Shown: positions 51,881 to 61,916 of the stretch, piece by piece
Layout of the letters: each line of letters begins with the position of its first letter
Numbering within the stretch: the first letter of the stretch is position 1
Assembly (NCBI RefSeq): GCF_000614545.1
Contig: NZ_BAKW01000009.1
Location: 1 to 64,000 of the forward strand
Source of the DNA: Asaia platycodi JCM 25414
Lineage (GTDB): Bacteria; Pseudomonadota; Alphaproteobacteria; Acetobacterales; Acetobacteraceae
Length of the DNA: 64,000 nucleotides
Reading direction: 5' to 3'
The notes under the pieces: model-generated
Told to the model about the DNA's origin: nothing
Databases searched by the model: none
The model's input: the letters and a program-made list of their open reading frames with translations, nothing else
Position numbers and translations under genes: made by a program

Positions 51881-53420
51881 TAGTGAGCCGTCACTGCTGC
51901 CCACATGAGGGAAGCTCCGCCGTTGCTGGTCTGCCCCGTAACAGTGCCAGTCGAGTTTTGCCCGAAAGGCGGGGTGCTGAAGAGGAATGTATTGTATGCC
52001 GACGTGCCCGCGCACTGTACTGCATCAACGTAATACGGGTTCGAGGCGGAATACTTCCAGTCAACGAACAGCGACCCGATCTTGATATAGGAGCACCCTG
52101 TTGTCGAGGTCGATCCCAAGGACGATTGCTGGATGAATTGCGCCTGAATGTCTCCAATCTGGAGAACAGCTTGCCCCGAGGCGATATGCAAAGCTTGTGA
52201 AGCCGTCAGGGACGCAAGTGATTGTCCACCGACGGATGCGGCGAAATCTTGCCCCTGTTCATTTATGGAATCGATGTGCGCGGTAACGCCCGTCCCGGCA
52301 ACAGCGACACAGTATCTTGTCCCGTCGCACGAAACCGTATGGGCGCGAAACTTGGTCGTTGGGCCAATCGAACCGCTATAAGATGATGTTGCGGTGTCTT
52401 CTGCCAACTCCAGACCCACATTCGCCGAGTAGGTAAACATGTCAGTCAGAAAGGCTGTGTCGACTCTGCCTGTTAGGAATGTAACCAGGTTAGTCGCTGT
52501 ATAGGCGAGAACGTTGGGGTTCGATGACCAGTATGGCCAGAAATGAATATGCCCGTAATGATCGCTATCGAGTGAATGCTGAACCACGATACCTTTATTG
52601 AAGACCTGCCCATAAATATTATCCAGCGTAAGCCGCCCGCTACCATCGGCAAAAATACCGGCATAGACACCGTCCAAAAAAATGTTTCGCAGTGAGACAC
52701 CTGTCGCGCCCAACACCTGAATGACAGGCTGATACGTCGTTGGCTGCCATGCTGTGGGATATGTCGCGCTGGGGGCAGGGTGCGACTGAGCGAATGCGAT
52801 CGAGTCAATGACTACCGCCCCGAACCGCACCTGTAACGGGTTTATCGCCGGGTCGCTTATCGAAAACCAGGTTCCATGTGTACCAAGCTTTCCGTCCACT
52901 TCTGACCGATCCACATTTGTCCTACGCACTGGGGTGATGCCGTGGATGCGAGCGCGTAGGTGTGGCTCTGAAATCTAACGGGAACACCTAACGAGCACGC
53001 GGCGACCGACGCGCGGTTTATCGCTAATGCCCAGTCCCCGTTGTCTCCCGTTTGCACATACGCATCAGGGACAATACCGAGGTTGTTCAGCAACCCCTGA
53101 AGCGTCATTTTCGAAACGTTAGATGGCTGTGTCAGTGTGGCGGCGCTGAAATCACCTGATACCGATCCTCCAGATGGAATTGTTAATGCCTTGAAAGTCC
53201 CGACGCCCGGCGTGTTTGCGCCAAGAGTAAAGCCGTCATAGGTGCCGCCTGTCTCGGTCGGATTTTTCAGAGATCCGTTCTGCACGTCGACTTTCGTACC
53301 CATCGCCCAGTTCAGGCCAGTGGGCCCAGACAATGTGACACGCCTGTCCATCTGCGGCGTCGACTGAGCCAGCGCGACTGTGGGCACCAACGCCAGAAGC
53401 GCAAGTAAGGTAAAGCGCAT
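51880..53420 (-). CDS. Tailspike-like beta-helix protein with signal-peptide-like start, frame interrupted
   Basis: About 513 residues when one G is restored near 52884 (repair gives SLGTHGTWFSISD). The N-terminus MRFTLLALLALVPTVALAQ looks like a Sec signal. The middle has the repetitive short-strand pattern of a right-handed beta-helix (VIQVLGATGVSLRNIFLDGV, YAGIFADGSGRLTLDNIYGQ). Host-surface binding or depolymerase activity is the usual role of such proteins; no catalytic site can be named. It lies between the gp4-like and gp10-like genes instead of at the end of the module. Confidence 0.6.
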
Positions 53421-53423
53421 GGG

Positions 53424-54304
53424 TCAAAACCCTCCTGTATAGATCCACCACGGGTTGCCGACGCTGTTCCCACGCGGCCCGATCGCTATGGGCATTTGAA
53501 CTCTTGGAATCTGCTGATTAGCATTTCGGACAACCTGTAGGGCCGAACGCGCCATCATAGCGACGGTAGGACTGGCCTCTTGGCCGTAAGATGGGGCCAG
53601 CCGAACCGCAAGCGTCCACATGATCAAATCCCAGTATTCCTGAGGCAGGTTTATCGGGTCGGATGCTTGCAGCGAATGCGCAAGCTGATCCTTGATAACG
53701 ATGTGCAACTCCCACATCGAACCCTGCGGAATTGGGAAGAAGCGCAACTCCCCCTGAGGGAATGATGGGGAATAATAGACTGCACTCGGCCATGTTCGCA
53801 GCCCTTTGAGACCGATTGCGGCATACTCTTCATACGAGGAAATGAGCGCCAGAGGGAAATCAAGCGGCTCTGGTTCCCACTGGCACCCAGGCCATCATTC
53901 GGTGTGTCGAAATCCGAACCCGAAAAGTCTGTTGGCGCGAATTCACCCAGGTCTGATTGCTGAAACCCAGGAGAGGTCGCCAGACGAACATAGGCCGCCT
54001 CAATGCGCGCTGGGCGATTTGCCACGTCGAAGTCACCGCCGGGCCCGACATAATAGACGCTTGTCCCCGTGCTCATGAGCGGGATATCTACGAGATTTGG
54101 GACGAGGAACTTCTCCTGCTGCCATTTGGCGAGGAGCATGTTCAGGTGCATCACTCCATCCGAGATGTCGGCTGCGCTGGGCGCCGTACCCAAAGTGCCG
54201 ACACCGATCTGACGAAGCGCAAGCCCCACCAGATCGGAAACCAGATACCCAGACGTGCCGGGCGTGCCATTCTGCGCCCCGGCGCTAGTCTGGGAGCCTG
54301 ACAT
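53424..54304 (-). CDS. P22 gp4-like head-to-tail adaptor, frame interrupted
   Basis: About 293 residues when one base is restored near 53883. The N-terminal half, LRQIGVGTLGTAPSAADISD followed by GVMHLNMLLAKWQQEK and YYVGPGGDFDVANRPARI, is characteristic of gp4 tail accessory factors; after the break it continues EPLDFPLALISSYEEYAAIG. It is longer than P22 gp4 (166), with an extra C-terminal domain. It binds the portal and completes the neck. Confidence 0.75.
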
Positions 54305-54618
54305 CAGCCTTGCGTGACCACGCCAGGCTCTGGGTACCCAGAGCGCGCAGATTCATCTGCCTGCACGCTGTTGGAGACGACGTTTCCCTCCGCCTTGAGG
54401 GCTTCGAGCGCACGGTCCTCGTTCATGCGGATGACGAGGAGCGCCTCGGTATGAGTGCGGGCCTGATCGGCGCCACCTGCACTGGTGAAGCGCCAGTCTC
54501 CATCGTCTCCACCTGCCAAAGCGTAATCATTGGGAGATGCAAACTCGCGCCGCCCATGAACCGGGTGAAAGCGGCTGATCGGATATCCAGCGAAGGCCGT
54601 AGCTTCTGCGTCAGGCAT
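54304..54618 (-). CDS. Small phage protein, unknown
   Basis: 104 residues, with no recognised domain (GYPISRFHPVHGRREFASPN, ARTHTEALLVIRMNEDRALE). It shares one base with genes on each side, so it is in the late structural operon between coat and neck genes. Confidence 0.5.
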   Translation of the reverse strand: MPDAEATAFAGYPISRFHPVHGRREFASPNDYALAGGDDGDWRFTSAGGADQARTHTEALLVIRMNEDRALEALKAEGNVVSNSVQADESARSGYPEPGVVTQG

Positions 54619-54809
54619 TATACGCCCTCCCTATTACGCGAGGGCGCGATTTTCTTCCCATCGACAGCCGCCGCATGCGCTGCGGCGTTCTCGGCGCGTG
54701 CTGCGGCGAACGCGATATTTACCTCGCGCTCTTCCTCGGGAGAGTAGACGGTAACGGTTCGAAAGCCGTTGGGGTGCGAGAGATCGCGGGGGTAACGTGG
54801 ATTGGCCAT
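54618..54809 (-). CDS. Small phage protein, unknown
   Basis: 63 residues (RYPRDLSHPNGFRTVTVYSP, then Ala-rich helix). Lies 12 bp after the coat gene. Similar short proteins with a '..VYSPEEE..' motif are found in phage head operons; function unknown. Confidence 0.5.
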   Translation of the reverse strand: MANPRYPRDLSHPNGFRTVTVYSPEEEREVNIAFAAARAENAAAHAAAVDGKKIAPSRNREGV

Positions 54810-54821
54810 CTTTCACTCTCC

Positions 54822-56093
54822 TCAGATCGCGTCGGCCATACGAACCACCCACTCGGGACGGATCAGAGCCATGCCGCACAGAACGTCGAGACGGGTGATG
54901 AACTGATCCGTCATGATGTTGTACTGCTGGGCCATACGCATCGACACGCCGTCCCACGCCTCGCGGTGCATTTCGACGCCCTGCTGGCTGTCCATCGGCA
55001 GGTCAGCCGTAGCCATGGTGAACGCTTCGGGAACGTAAAGCAGGTTGCTTCGGTAGGTCTCGCCTGCGACATTGGCGAGCGTGAGCGCGGCGCCTGCTGC
55101 GGGAGAGGTCGTGACAGTGCCATAAGCAACCTGCGACCCCGCACCAGCGCCCGTCGGCACGATGCCGGGATAAATCGGCACTGAACCGGAGGCGCCGGCA
55201 GCGATCGTGAGAGGCGTGGTGCCGTTATAGGTGAACTGTCGCGCGGTGCCGGTGCTATCGCCAGTCGTGAAGTTGACGCCGAAGACACCTGCGATCGTGA
55301 ACACATCGCCGGGGTTCAGGGTCAGAGCGCCACCAGAGCCAACGGACACCGCCAACACGGTTCCTGTCTGGCCCGCCCCGTTGACGGTGACACCCGCAAG
55401 GTTGCCGGTAGCATGCTTGATAATCGTCTGATCGCGATACCAGTCGAATCCAAGGGTGTTCTTGCTGAGCAAGCCCGTTTCATACTGATCGCCGATCTTC
55501 GCCTGCGGGTTGAACAGCCCAGTGAAGCCGTTGACGAGGCGCGCTTCGGTCATGGGGTCCACCATGGCCACGCGACGGATACCTTCCGGCACGCCGTTAT
55601 TGGTTAGGATCGCACCAGCCTGGAGAACAGTCGCGGCGGTCGGTGAGATCGTGTTGTTGCTTGCATCCGTGTTGTGGACGAAGTGCTGGGCCGGGCCCTG
55701 ACCGCCCATGGTTGCAGCATCGACCGTGCTCATCAGGGTGCGCGCTACCTGACCGGCAAGTCGGTTTACGGCAGGCGTGATGATGCGCTTGCTGAAATCG
55801 TCCAGCGAAAGGGCACGGTCCGCAGACGAGAACGACATCGCCACGTTGAACTGATTGGTGATCGAGAGGCTGGTCTGACGCTCGTTCGTGCTCTGCGGCG
55901 TGATCGTGGGGCCGGAGCCGACCACGTAGTCATTCGGCAGACGAATGTTGAGGGTCTGACCGATCTTGGCACTTGAACGTGCGTAATACGAGTCATACTG
56001 CGTATCCACGTTCTTGGGGAAGGAGTTGGTATTGCGGAAAACGCGCAGTGCCTCGCGCGTGATCATCTTGATCGTTAAAAGACTGTTTGCCAC
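54822..56093 (-). CDS. Major capsid (coat) protein, P22 gp5 family
   Basis: 423 residues, intact; P22 gp5 is 430. It begins ANSLLTIKMITREALRVFRN and continues SAKIGQTLNIRLPNDYVVGS, TNQFNVAMSFSSADRALSLD and IKHATGNLAG, matching the P22 coat family. The central Gly/Thr/Val-rich part (about residues 225-340) corresponds to the I-domain insertion in the HK97 fold. It forms the shell with the scaffold encoded upstream. Confidence 0.92.
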   Translation of the reverse strand: MANSLLTIKMITREALRVFRNTNSFPKNVDTQYDSYYARSSAKIGQTLNIRLPNDYVVGSGPTITPQSTNERQTSLSITNQFNVAMSFSSADRALSLDDFSKRIITPAVNRLAGQVARTLMSTVDAATMGGQGPAQHFVHNTDASNNTISPTAATVLQAGAILTNNGVPEGIRRVAMVDPMTEARLVNGFTGLFNPQAKIGDQYETGLLSKNTLGFDWYRDQTIIKHATGNLAGVTVNGAGQTGTVLAVSVGSGGALTLNPGDVFTIAGVFGVNFTTGDSTGTARQFTYNGTTPLTIAAGASGSVPIYPGIVPTGAGAGSQVAYGTVTTSPAAGAALTLANVAGETYRSNLLYVPEAFTMATADLPMDSQQGVEMHREAWDGVSMRMAQQYNIMTDQFITRLDVLCGMALIRPEWVVRMADAI

Positions 56094-56267
56094 CTGGGTT
56101 GCTCACGGATTGCCCGTATCGGGCCATTCATGCCGCGCCTCGCGCGTATGTCGGGTTGAGAACCCGCAACAGCCGGGTGGCTACGCTCCCGTGAGCGGGC
56201 GGCTCTGTGCCGCCTAGTCATGCCAGCTTAACGTCACCGTGACGGAAAGATGATTTGCGGTATGATG
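56094..56267 (-). other. Hairpin-rich gap between scaffold and coat genes
   Basis: 174 bp without a gene. Several short inverted repeats are packed together: CGGGTT-gag-AACCCG near 56151-56166, GGCGGC-tctgt-GCCGCC at 56198-56214, CCCGTATCGGG near 56113, and a longer-range GCTCACGG (56101) with CCGTGAGC (56189). This could be an attenuator, processing site or coat-gene promoter leader. Confidence 0.45.
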
Positions 56268-57080
56268 CTACCGCCTTTTTTCTCTGGCTGCAACGAAATC
56301 CTCCATAGATGACTCGTCCTCGTACCCAGTCCGCGAGCTTGCACGCGCAGAGGCCGGAGGGCGCGCCACAGGACGAGGAGCCTGGGACACAGGCGCAGGC
56401 ATAGCGCGTTGTGCAGGTGCCGGGGGAGGCGCCGCCTTGTCGAGTGACCGTGCGAATTCCTGAAGCATGGCATACTGGCGCCGGGGCGCTGCATTGAATA
56501 TCTCGTCTGCCTTATCGAGATCGTCAGCAAGTCCGCGATAGACTGCGGCCGCGTTGGGAAGCTCCGCAATATCGGTCACGAGTTGGCGGTGCTCGGCATT
56601 ACTGAAATCAAGCCCGACCTCTCGTTCAAGCGTATGCGTCGATGCGGTGATCGCATCGTTGCCGTATGCGGCTCCGACAGCTTCAGCCAGCGTGCGCGCC
56701 GTCTGATTGAACGTCTCAATCTCGCGCGCCTCATGGCTTTCACGTTCGACCCGCCCCCGCGTTTCCTGCTCGATCTGCCGCTCGGTGCGCGGCGCCGGTT
56801 CTGGTTCGGCCTCTTCCCGCGCCGCAGCCGCCTGACGTTCCGCCTCACGCAGCTCGAACGTCATGCGGTCGAATTTCTTCTGCAAGCGCGCCGGGGTGCC
56901 GGTATTCTTCTGCCCCGAAGACTGTTCGTCCTGCTTTTCTTCTTCGGATTGCCCAGCGTCATCTTGCGGCAGAGCACTTTCACGCTCCTGCCTGTCTGTC
57001 TCGAATTCCATCCCTGCGAAACGGTCATCCGTCTCGGCATCACCTGCTGTGTCGGCGGGGGCTGTGAGTGTTTCGCTCAT
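56268..57080 (-). CDS. Putative phage scaffolding protein
   Basis: 270 residues, strongly acidic at the N-terminus and basic at the very C-terminus (EDFVAAREKRR), with long Gln/Glu/Arg-rich coiled coils in the middle (RQAAAAREEAEPEPAPRTER). Composition, size, a short basic C-terminal helix and the place between portal and coat fit a P22 gp8-type scaffold. Its start overlaps the portal stop by 4 bp. Confidence 0.7.
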   Translation of the reverse strand: MSETLTAPADTAGDAETDDRFAGMEFETDRQERESALPQDDAGQSEEEKQDEQSSGQKNTGTPARLQKKFDRMTFELREAERQAAAAREEAEPEPAPRTERQIEQETRGRVERESHEAREIETFNQTARTLAEAVGAAYGNDAITASTHTLEREVGLDFSNAEHRQLVTDIAELPNAAAVYRGLADDLDKADEIFNAAPRRQYAMLQEFARSLDKAAPPPAPAQRAMPAPVSQAPRPVARPPASARASSRTGYEDESSMEDFVAAREKRR

Positions 57081-59289
57081 ACGTCAACGGCTCCGTTTAC
57101 GGGATCGGGGGCATGGATGAGCCCGCCTGGTGGGTTCGTGGATGGCATGCGGGGCAGTTCAGCCCCCATGGGCTCGGGATCTTCGGGGGGGATTGGCGCG
57201 TCCGGTACGCCTTGCTCCGAAAGGATGCGGCGAACGAGGCCTCTGAGTACGGGAAGAAGCTCCATCGGGGCGATCGAACCGATTGCTGCCATCTCGTCAG
57301 TTTGCTGCTCACGGGTCTTCGCATCAGCATTCATCAGGTCGATGACCTGATCGTGTTTCTGCTTGTCCGAACGCAGAGCGAAATCCCGATCCTTGTCGGC
57401 GATCTTCTTCTTGAGCTGCTCGATAACCTGTCCGGCCTGCTGCAACTGCTGCTGGAGCGCCTGAGCCTGGGGGTTATCGGCCGCAGGCTTGAGCCTGTCT
57501 GCAATCTCGGACGCGAGCGGGAAGGGCGCAGATCGGAACAGGAGGTCGCCACATTGCGCGATCAGTCCGGGGCTTGCCTGCACAACCTGCATCAGAGCAT
57601 TGAACGTTTCCTGCGTCTGGCTCGCCCATGACGGGCCGACATCGGCGACGACTGCATATTTCCCGATTTTGGGATTAACGGCGAGGATGGCGCCTTTCAC
57701 AGCACGCTCAGCCTCGGCTTGTGCAGACGGGTCGGATTGAACTGGACCGTCGGGCGTCATTTGCTGGTGCGCTTGCGCTAGTCCTGGATCGATAACGGCT
57801 TGTGTCATGGTGCCGTCGACACCGAGCACCTGAACGGCCCGCGTTACGTCATAAACGCGCGGAATGGCAAAGATCAGCATGGCGCCGATGCGTCTCAGGG
57901 CCATACCTTGGTTGTCAGTGAAATGATAGGTTGCCGTGTCACTCTGGCGCTGACGCTCGCCTATCGCGCGACCTGAGGCCTCGTTGCTCTGCTGGCCAAA
58001 CTCGGCCTGATATTGGCCGGACGCCATGCCCATCTGCTGTTCAGATGTCTGCATCGCCTGCAGGTAGCCGGGCGAAAGCTGCGGAGGAGGGACCGGCGTA
58101 GGTGCCCCGGCGATATCGGATCCGGTGTCAGGGTCTTTGCTGTTGGAGATCAGCACGCCAGGCGGCGAGACGTTAGCCAGGCCCATTCGTTTTCGCGGCC
58201 CGCTACCATCGCGTCAGTCGCCTGCCACGATCCCAGCGTCTGCGCGGCCAAGCCCTCGATGAACTTCGAAGCGGAGTAATTGAACATGGCCTGCGGGTCG
58301 AGCAGAAAGCGGGTAAGCCCCTTGCGATCGAGATTGCCATCGATCGTCACCTCGATACCGACGAACGGCACGATAGGGATCTGATTGAATACCGTATCGC
58401 CTTTGTCGACCACTCGAGAGCCGCCGATCAGGAACCACTCAACGGAGTGATCCGTCACGGTGCGGGACTGTGCGCCAATCTCCCGACAAAGATCGAGAAG
58501 TTCTTCCGGCATCACGCTCTCGCGCATCGGCCCGCCCGCAACTTGCAGATCGGGGATCGGCGGCACGTTCCAGAGCGTATCTTCGACCTCGCTGCGCCGG
58601 TAATACCGGGCGACGCGCACCGTGTCCTTGCCTTCCCAATCTTCGCCGAACTCTCCCACACCGTCGAAGGGCGCTGTATTGTCGAGGTCTTTCTCACGGG
58701 GATATGCGAGGTCCCATTCAGAGCGCGGGATCGCCTCAATAATCATCCCCCAATTTGCGTCCGACTTGTCGAGCTGCGTGGCGTCGGGGTCGAGCACGAC
58801 ACAAAGCGGGTCAATGACCGGCTCAATGAAAATATCCTGATCGAAGGTGTCGGCATCGCGCACGTAGTCGGTGGTCAGATGCACATATCCGATACCGCCG
58901 CCAACCTGGCCCATGATGGCGTTGGCATAGGCGATCTGCTGGGCATTGGATTGTGCCTCGATATGCCGAATGACACCTTCAAGCAGTTCAGCCGCCATCT
59001 GCGAGGCGCCGTATCCGGTGGCCCGTACCTTGACGCCCATGGTCTGTTGTCGCGAGGCATTCGTTACCTGAAGCACATGCTGGAGCGTCTTGTTGACGGT
59101 AAGGCAGGGGCGCCCGGTGCTTGTCCGGCCCATGACCGTAGCGGCGTCCCACTGCGACTGATTGCGCGCATCGCCGTAGAGAAAGCGCAGGTCGCTCTGA
59201 TAATTCGAGCGAGCAGACGCCTCGACATCAACGCTGCGTCGGTGCCGTTCTACAACCTTGGTGAGGATGTCTGAATCTTTCTGTGTCAT
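57077..59289 (-). CDS. Portal protein, P22 type, frame interrupted
   Basis: About 737 residues when one base is restored near 58180; P22 gp1 is 725. The first part reads NYQSDLRFLYGDARNQSQWD, GRPCLTVNKTLQHVLQVTNA and ALDVVLDP-like DPLCVVLDPDATQLDKSDAN; after the break come NVSPPGVLISNSKD, DTATYHFTDNQGMALRRIGA and a Gln-rich helical C-terminal barrel-like region (AQALQQQLQQAGQVIEQLKK). It forms the ring through which DNA is packaged and ejected. Confidence 0.88.
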
Positions 59290-59339
59290 GTGGTAATATA
59301 ATACTCACGTGAGCGCAGCATGTACAGCAAAACCCGCTG

Positions 59340-60759
59340 TCAGCGCGCCATCCAGTTGCTAACTGGTGCGCGGGCTGGCTGCTGAGGCGCAATCTTCGTC
59401 CGCTCACGCAGCCCGACCGCGAGATATCGAAAGGCATCCGAGCCATGAGACGCCCAGTCATGAACCGGACTGGCTTTGAACTGCGCCAGCTTATCGTTCC
59501 ATTCGCGCCGGTAGTTCGTCAGGCACTCGACGCCGCGCTTGCATCGATCTTCGTCAAACCAGCACCGGGCTAGGAACAGGCGAACAGCATTGATTCCGTC
59601 ATCCACACCGATATGGGGTACGATCCGCACCTTGCGCCCGTTGGCTCGTGCGATTTCCTCACGCGTCTTACCGGTCCCAAGCTCACGCGCTCGGGCATCA
59701 TGCGGGAACAGATCCTCTGCATACCGATAGCCGCGCCCGTCGAGCCATTCGCAGTAATACGAGATCGCCTCACCACTAGCCTCGTAATAGTCGATCAGGT
59801 GGATTTCACGCCCGACGATCTGGGCGCACCAGAACGCCATGCTGTCAGCAATACCCAAATCCCAGGAAACGTAAACCGGCACCGATGGGTCATAAGGCAC
59901 GCGGCATAGACGAGTCTGCTCACCGCCCTTGATGGCGTCCATTTCCGCCTTGTAAATCGCCCCCGGAACGTCAAGCACATCCCATCTCCCATCTCCCATC
60001 TCCCATCTCCCATCTCCCATCTCCCATCTCCCATCTCCCATCTCCCATCTCCCATCTCCCATCGAGTAGAGCCCGGCGCTGCATTTCCGGCATGGTTGCG
60101 AGATTAGCCCGGTATTTAACGTCGATATACGGATTGTCCGTCACACGAGCGCCGATAAAGCGCCGCCGTGCGGTGATCGTCTGCCCCTCGATCTCGACCG
60201 ATGAAGCCAAGCATGTGTCGCGCCCATCATCTGGAATAGACCAGTATTGCTGCACCCATTTCGAGCCGATACCGCCCGGATTGCAGTTCGCCCGCATGAG
60301 CCGCTTCAGGTTCGTCCCACGCAGACGTGAGCGGAGGTACGTCCAGACAAAGTCAGACGGATACTGCGTCAGTTCCTCGACGCCGATCCACTGGAATTCC
60401 TCGCCCTGGAACTGGAACACATCAGCATCCCGCTCGGCATAGCCCATGATCACCTTGGCGCCTGACGGAAACCGGAACTCGTGCTTCTGCTCATTCCACG
60501 TCACGCCTTCTAATCCCTGAATGGTCGGATACAACGCTCGCGCACGGTCAATCACCTCGCGCAACTGCTGGTAGGACCGGCGAAGGATCAGAGCCTTGTA
60601 GCGAGGCACCAGAGGCGCGCTCTGCCATAGTCCGAGAGCGTCCACGATGAACGCGTCTGTCTTTCCGCCGCCAGCCGCACCCCCGTATAGAACCTCCTCT
60701 TCCTCGGCTGCCAGAAAGACCTGTTGTCGATCGGTTGGCGACCAGACAACGTTCGTCAC
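59340..60759 (-). CDS. Terminase large subunit interrupted by a 7-bp repeat expansion
   Basis: The ATPase half (60759 to about 60064) has Walker A LYGGAAGGGKTDAFI and GVEELTQYPSDFVW near Walker B; the nuclease half (about 59979 to 59340) has VPVYVSWDLGIADSMAFW (metal Asp) and HDWASHGSDAFRYLAVGL. Between them, where family members read 'LLxGxWD', lie twelve perfect copies of GATGGGA. With two copies the joined reading LLDGRWDVLDVPGAIY is in frame; twelve shift it by one base. As it stands no full-length enzyme can be made. Overlaps the DUF5681 gene by 4 bp. Confidence 0.88.
59980..60063. repeat. Heptanucleotide tandem repeat (TCCCATC)12
   Basis: Twelve uninterrupted, identical copies of TCCCATC (GATGGGA on the coding strand), 84 bp. 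Each three copies add the seven residues GRWEMGD to the terminase. Copy numbers of 2, 5, 8, 11 or 14 keep the gene in frame; twelve do not. Confidence 0.98.
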
Positions 60760-61085
60760 TTCGAGCCTTTGACGGGGAGGGCGATCACGCCAAGTGTCTG
60801 CACCTTGCCGTCTTCATCGACCTGCTGGAACTGCGCCGGGATCAGGCTTGCGACAACCTTCACATAGTCGCCCGGCCTCTCGACCCGCATGTCTTGGATT
60901 GCCTGAATGCCGTTCTCCTCGAAGTCAGCGTAAAGCGCCGCGATGAAGTTTTCGGAAAGTTTGTTTCGCGTGCCTTTGGGTCGGCCTGCCGGGTTGCCAG
61001 ACTGACCTCGCTGGAACGGCCTGCCAAGCGCAGCCTTTCGCTGTTTTGGCGCTGTAGCATCAGCAGGATTTGTTGGCTTCGGCAT
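60756..61085 (-). CDS. DUF5681-type protein, small terminase candidate
   Basis: 109 residues from ATG 61085; a longer in-frame start is rejected since the family begins shortly before the motif. The hallmark GRPFQRGQSGNPAGRPKGTRNK is the DUF5681 signature, a basic DNA-binding-like segment. Placed directly before the large terminase, with 4-bp overlap, it is a good candidate for the DNA-recognition subunit. Confidence 0.7.
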   Translation of the reverse strand: MPKPTNPADATAPKQRKAALGRPFQRGQSGNPAGRPKGTRNKLSENFIAALYADFEENGIQAIQDMRVERPGDYVKVVASLIPAQFQQVDEDGKVQTLGVIALPVKGSK

Positions 61086-61240
61086 GCCCCGATTATCGCA
61101 AAAACCGCGCCCGATGTACAGGAAAACCATTCAAGTTATGGCTCGATCCCACGCTACGCAGCCAACCTCATATTTGCCATTTATTTTACAAACATCCGCC
61201 TTTATTACAGGGGAAATATAGCCGATGGAGGAAGACGGTA

Positions 61241-61456
61241 ATGTTTACGCGCCTTATAGTAAGTGGTCTGATAATTATTTCCTTATCCGCTTGCGAGAGC
61301 TTCGAAGAGAAAATGGCTAAATGCCGCGCCATGGGGGTAAGTGTAGACACCTGCTACCAACAAGCGAAGGAAGACGAGCGGACGTCGGATATGCTGGGGA
61401 CATATCAGTATAATCAGGATCGCCGGTGGGACTCTTCGTCATCTAAAAGGAAATAA
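61241..61456 (+). CDS. Small lipoprotein, unknown
   Basis: 71 residues. The lipobox LSAC (C18) predicts lipidation, followed by ESFEEKMAKCRAMGVSVDTC and a charged C-terminus. Plus strand, against the terminase operon; a gaggaagacggta ribosome site precedes ATG 61241. Probably an accessory prophage gene. Confidence 0.5.
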   Translation: MFTRLIVSGLIIISLSACESFEEKMAKCRAMGVSVDTCYQQAKEDERTSDMLGTYQYNQDRRWDSSSSKRK

Positions 61457-61560
61457 ATTTCGGTCAAGCGCTGGTCGGGGTCTCGGCTGGCGAGCGTGTC
61501 GGCCAGGTCGCGCCAGGTGGGGAAGGGAAGGCGGGCTATCGTCACTCGATGAGTGGCATG

Positions 61561-61845
61561 TTAGCTTTGTCTAGGTAACTCGAATTCTGCTTCTACATTG
61601 CCATCAGGCGTAGCTCTGGTATAATATTCAATTATTATTAACCCACTTCTCGAGTCACTCACTTCATCGCCGCTTTTCAATTGTAGAGCAACTTCGTCAT
61701 TCAAATCGCTATTTACGCATGTAGCTTCTTGCCCCTGGTGCAGAAAGAAGCCCACAGAATGACGATCAATAAAAGCTTTATCCCCAAGCATCAGTCTAGC
61801 CTCGGTGTCAATGCGCGCTGCGTTCCGCAAGGTTTTCGTCTGCAT
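61561..61845 (-). CDS. Small protein of unknown function
   Basis: 94 residues. It reads RIDTEARLMLGDKAFIDRHS and LKSGDEVSDSRSGLIIIEYY. No domain recognised. More AT-rich than neighbouring prophage genes. Confidence 0.4.
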   Translation of the reverse strand: MQTKTLRNAARIDTEARLMLGDKAFIDRHSVGFFLHQGQEATCVNSDLNDEVALQLKSGDEVSDSRSGLIIIEYYTRATPDGNVEAEFELPRQS

Positions 61846-61916
61846 TTGTAATTCTCTAGATTTGAACGCCTAGACTATCCCAACGATCTCGTGCGCTTTT
61901 CAACAAAAAACGACAC

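Noticed and set aside
59980..60063. CRISPR array
   Set aside because: The 7-bp units are contiguous with no spacers and lie within a terminase gene.
61414..61545. 43-codon minus-strand frame with GTG start
   Set aside because: Overlaps a better-supported lipoprotein gene, has no domain and is very short; kept only as a possibility.
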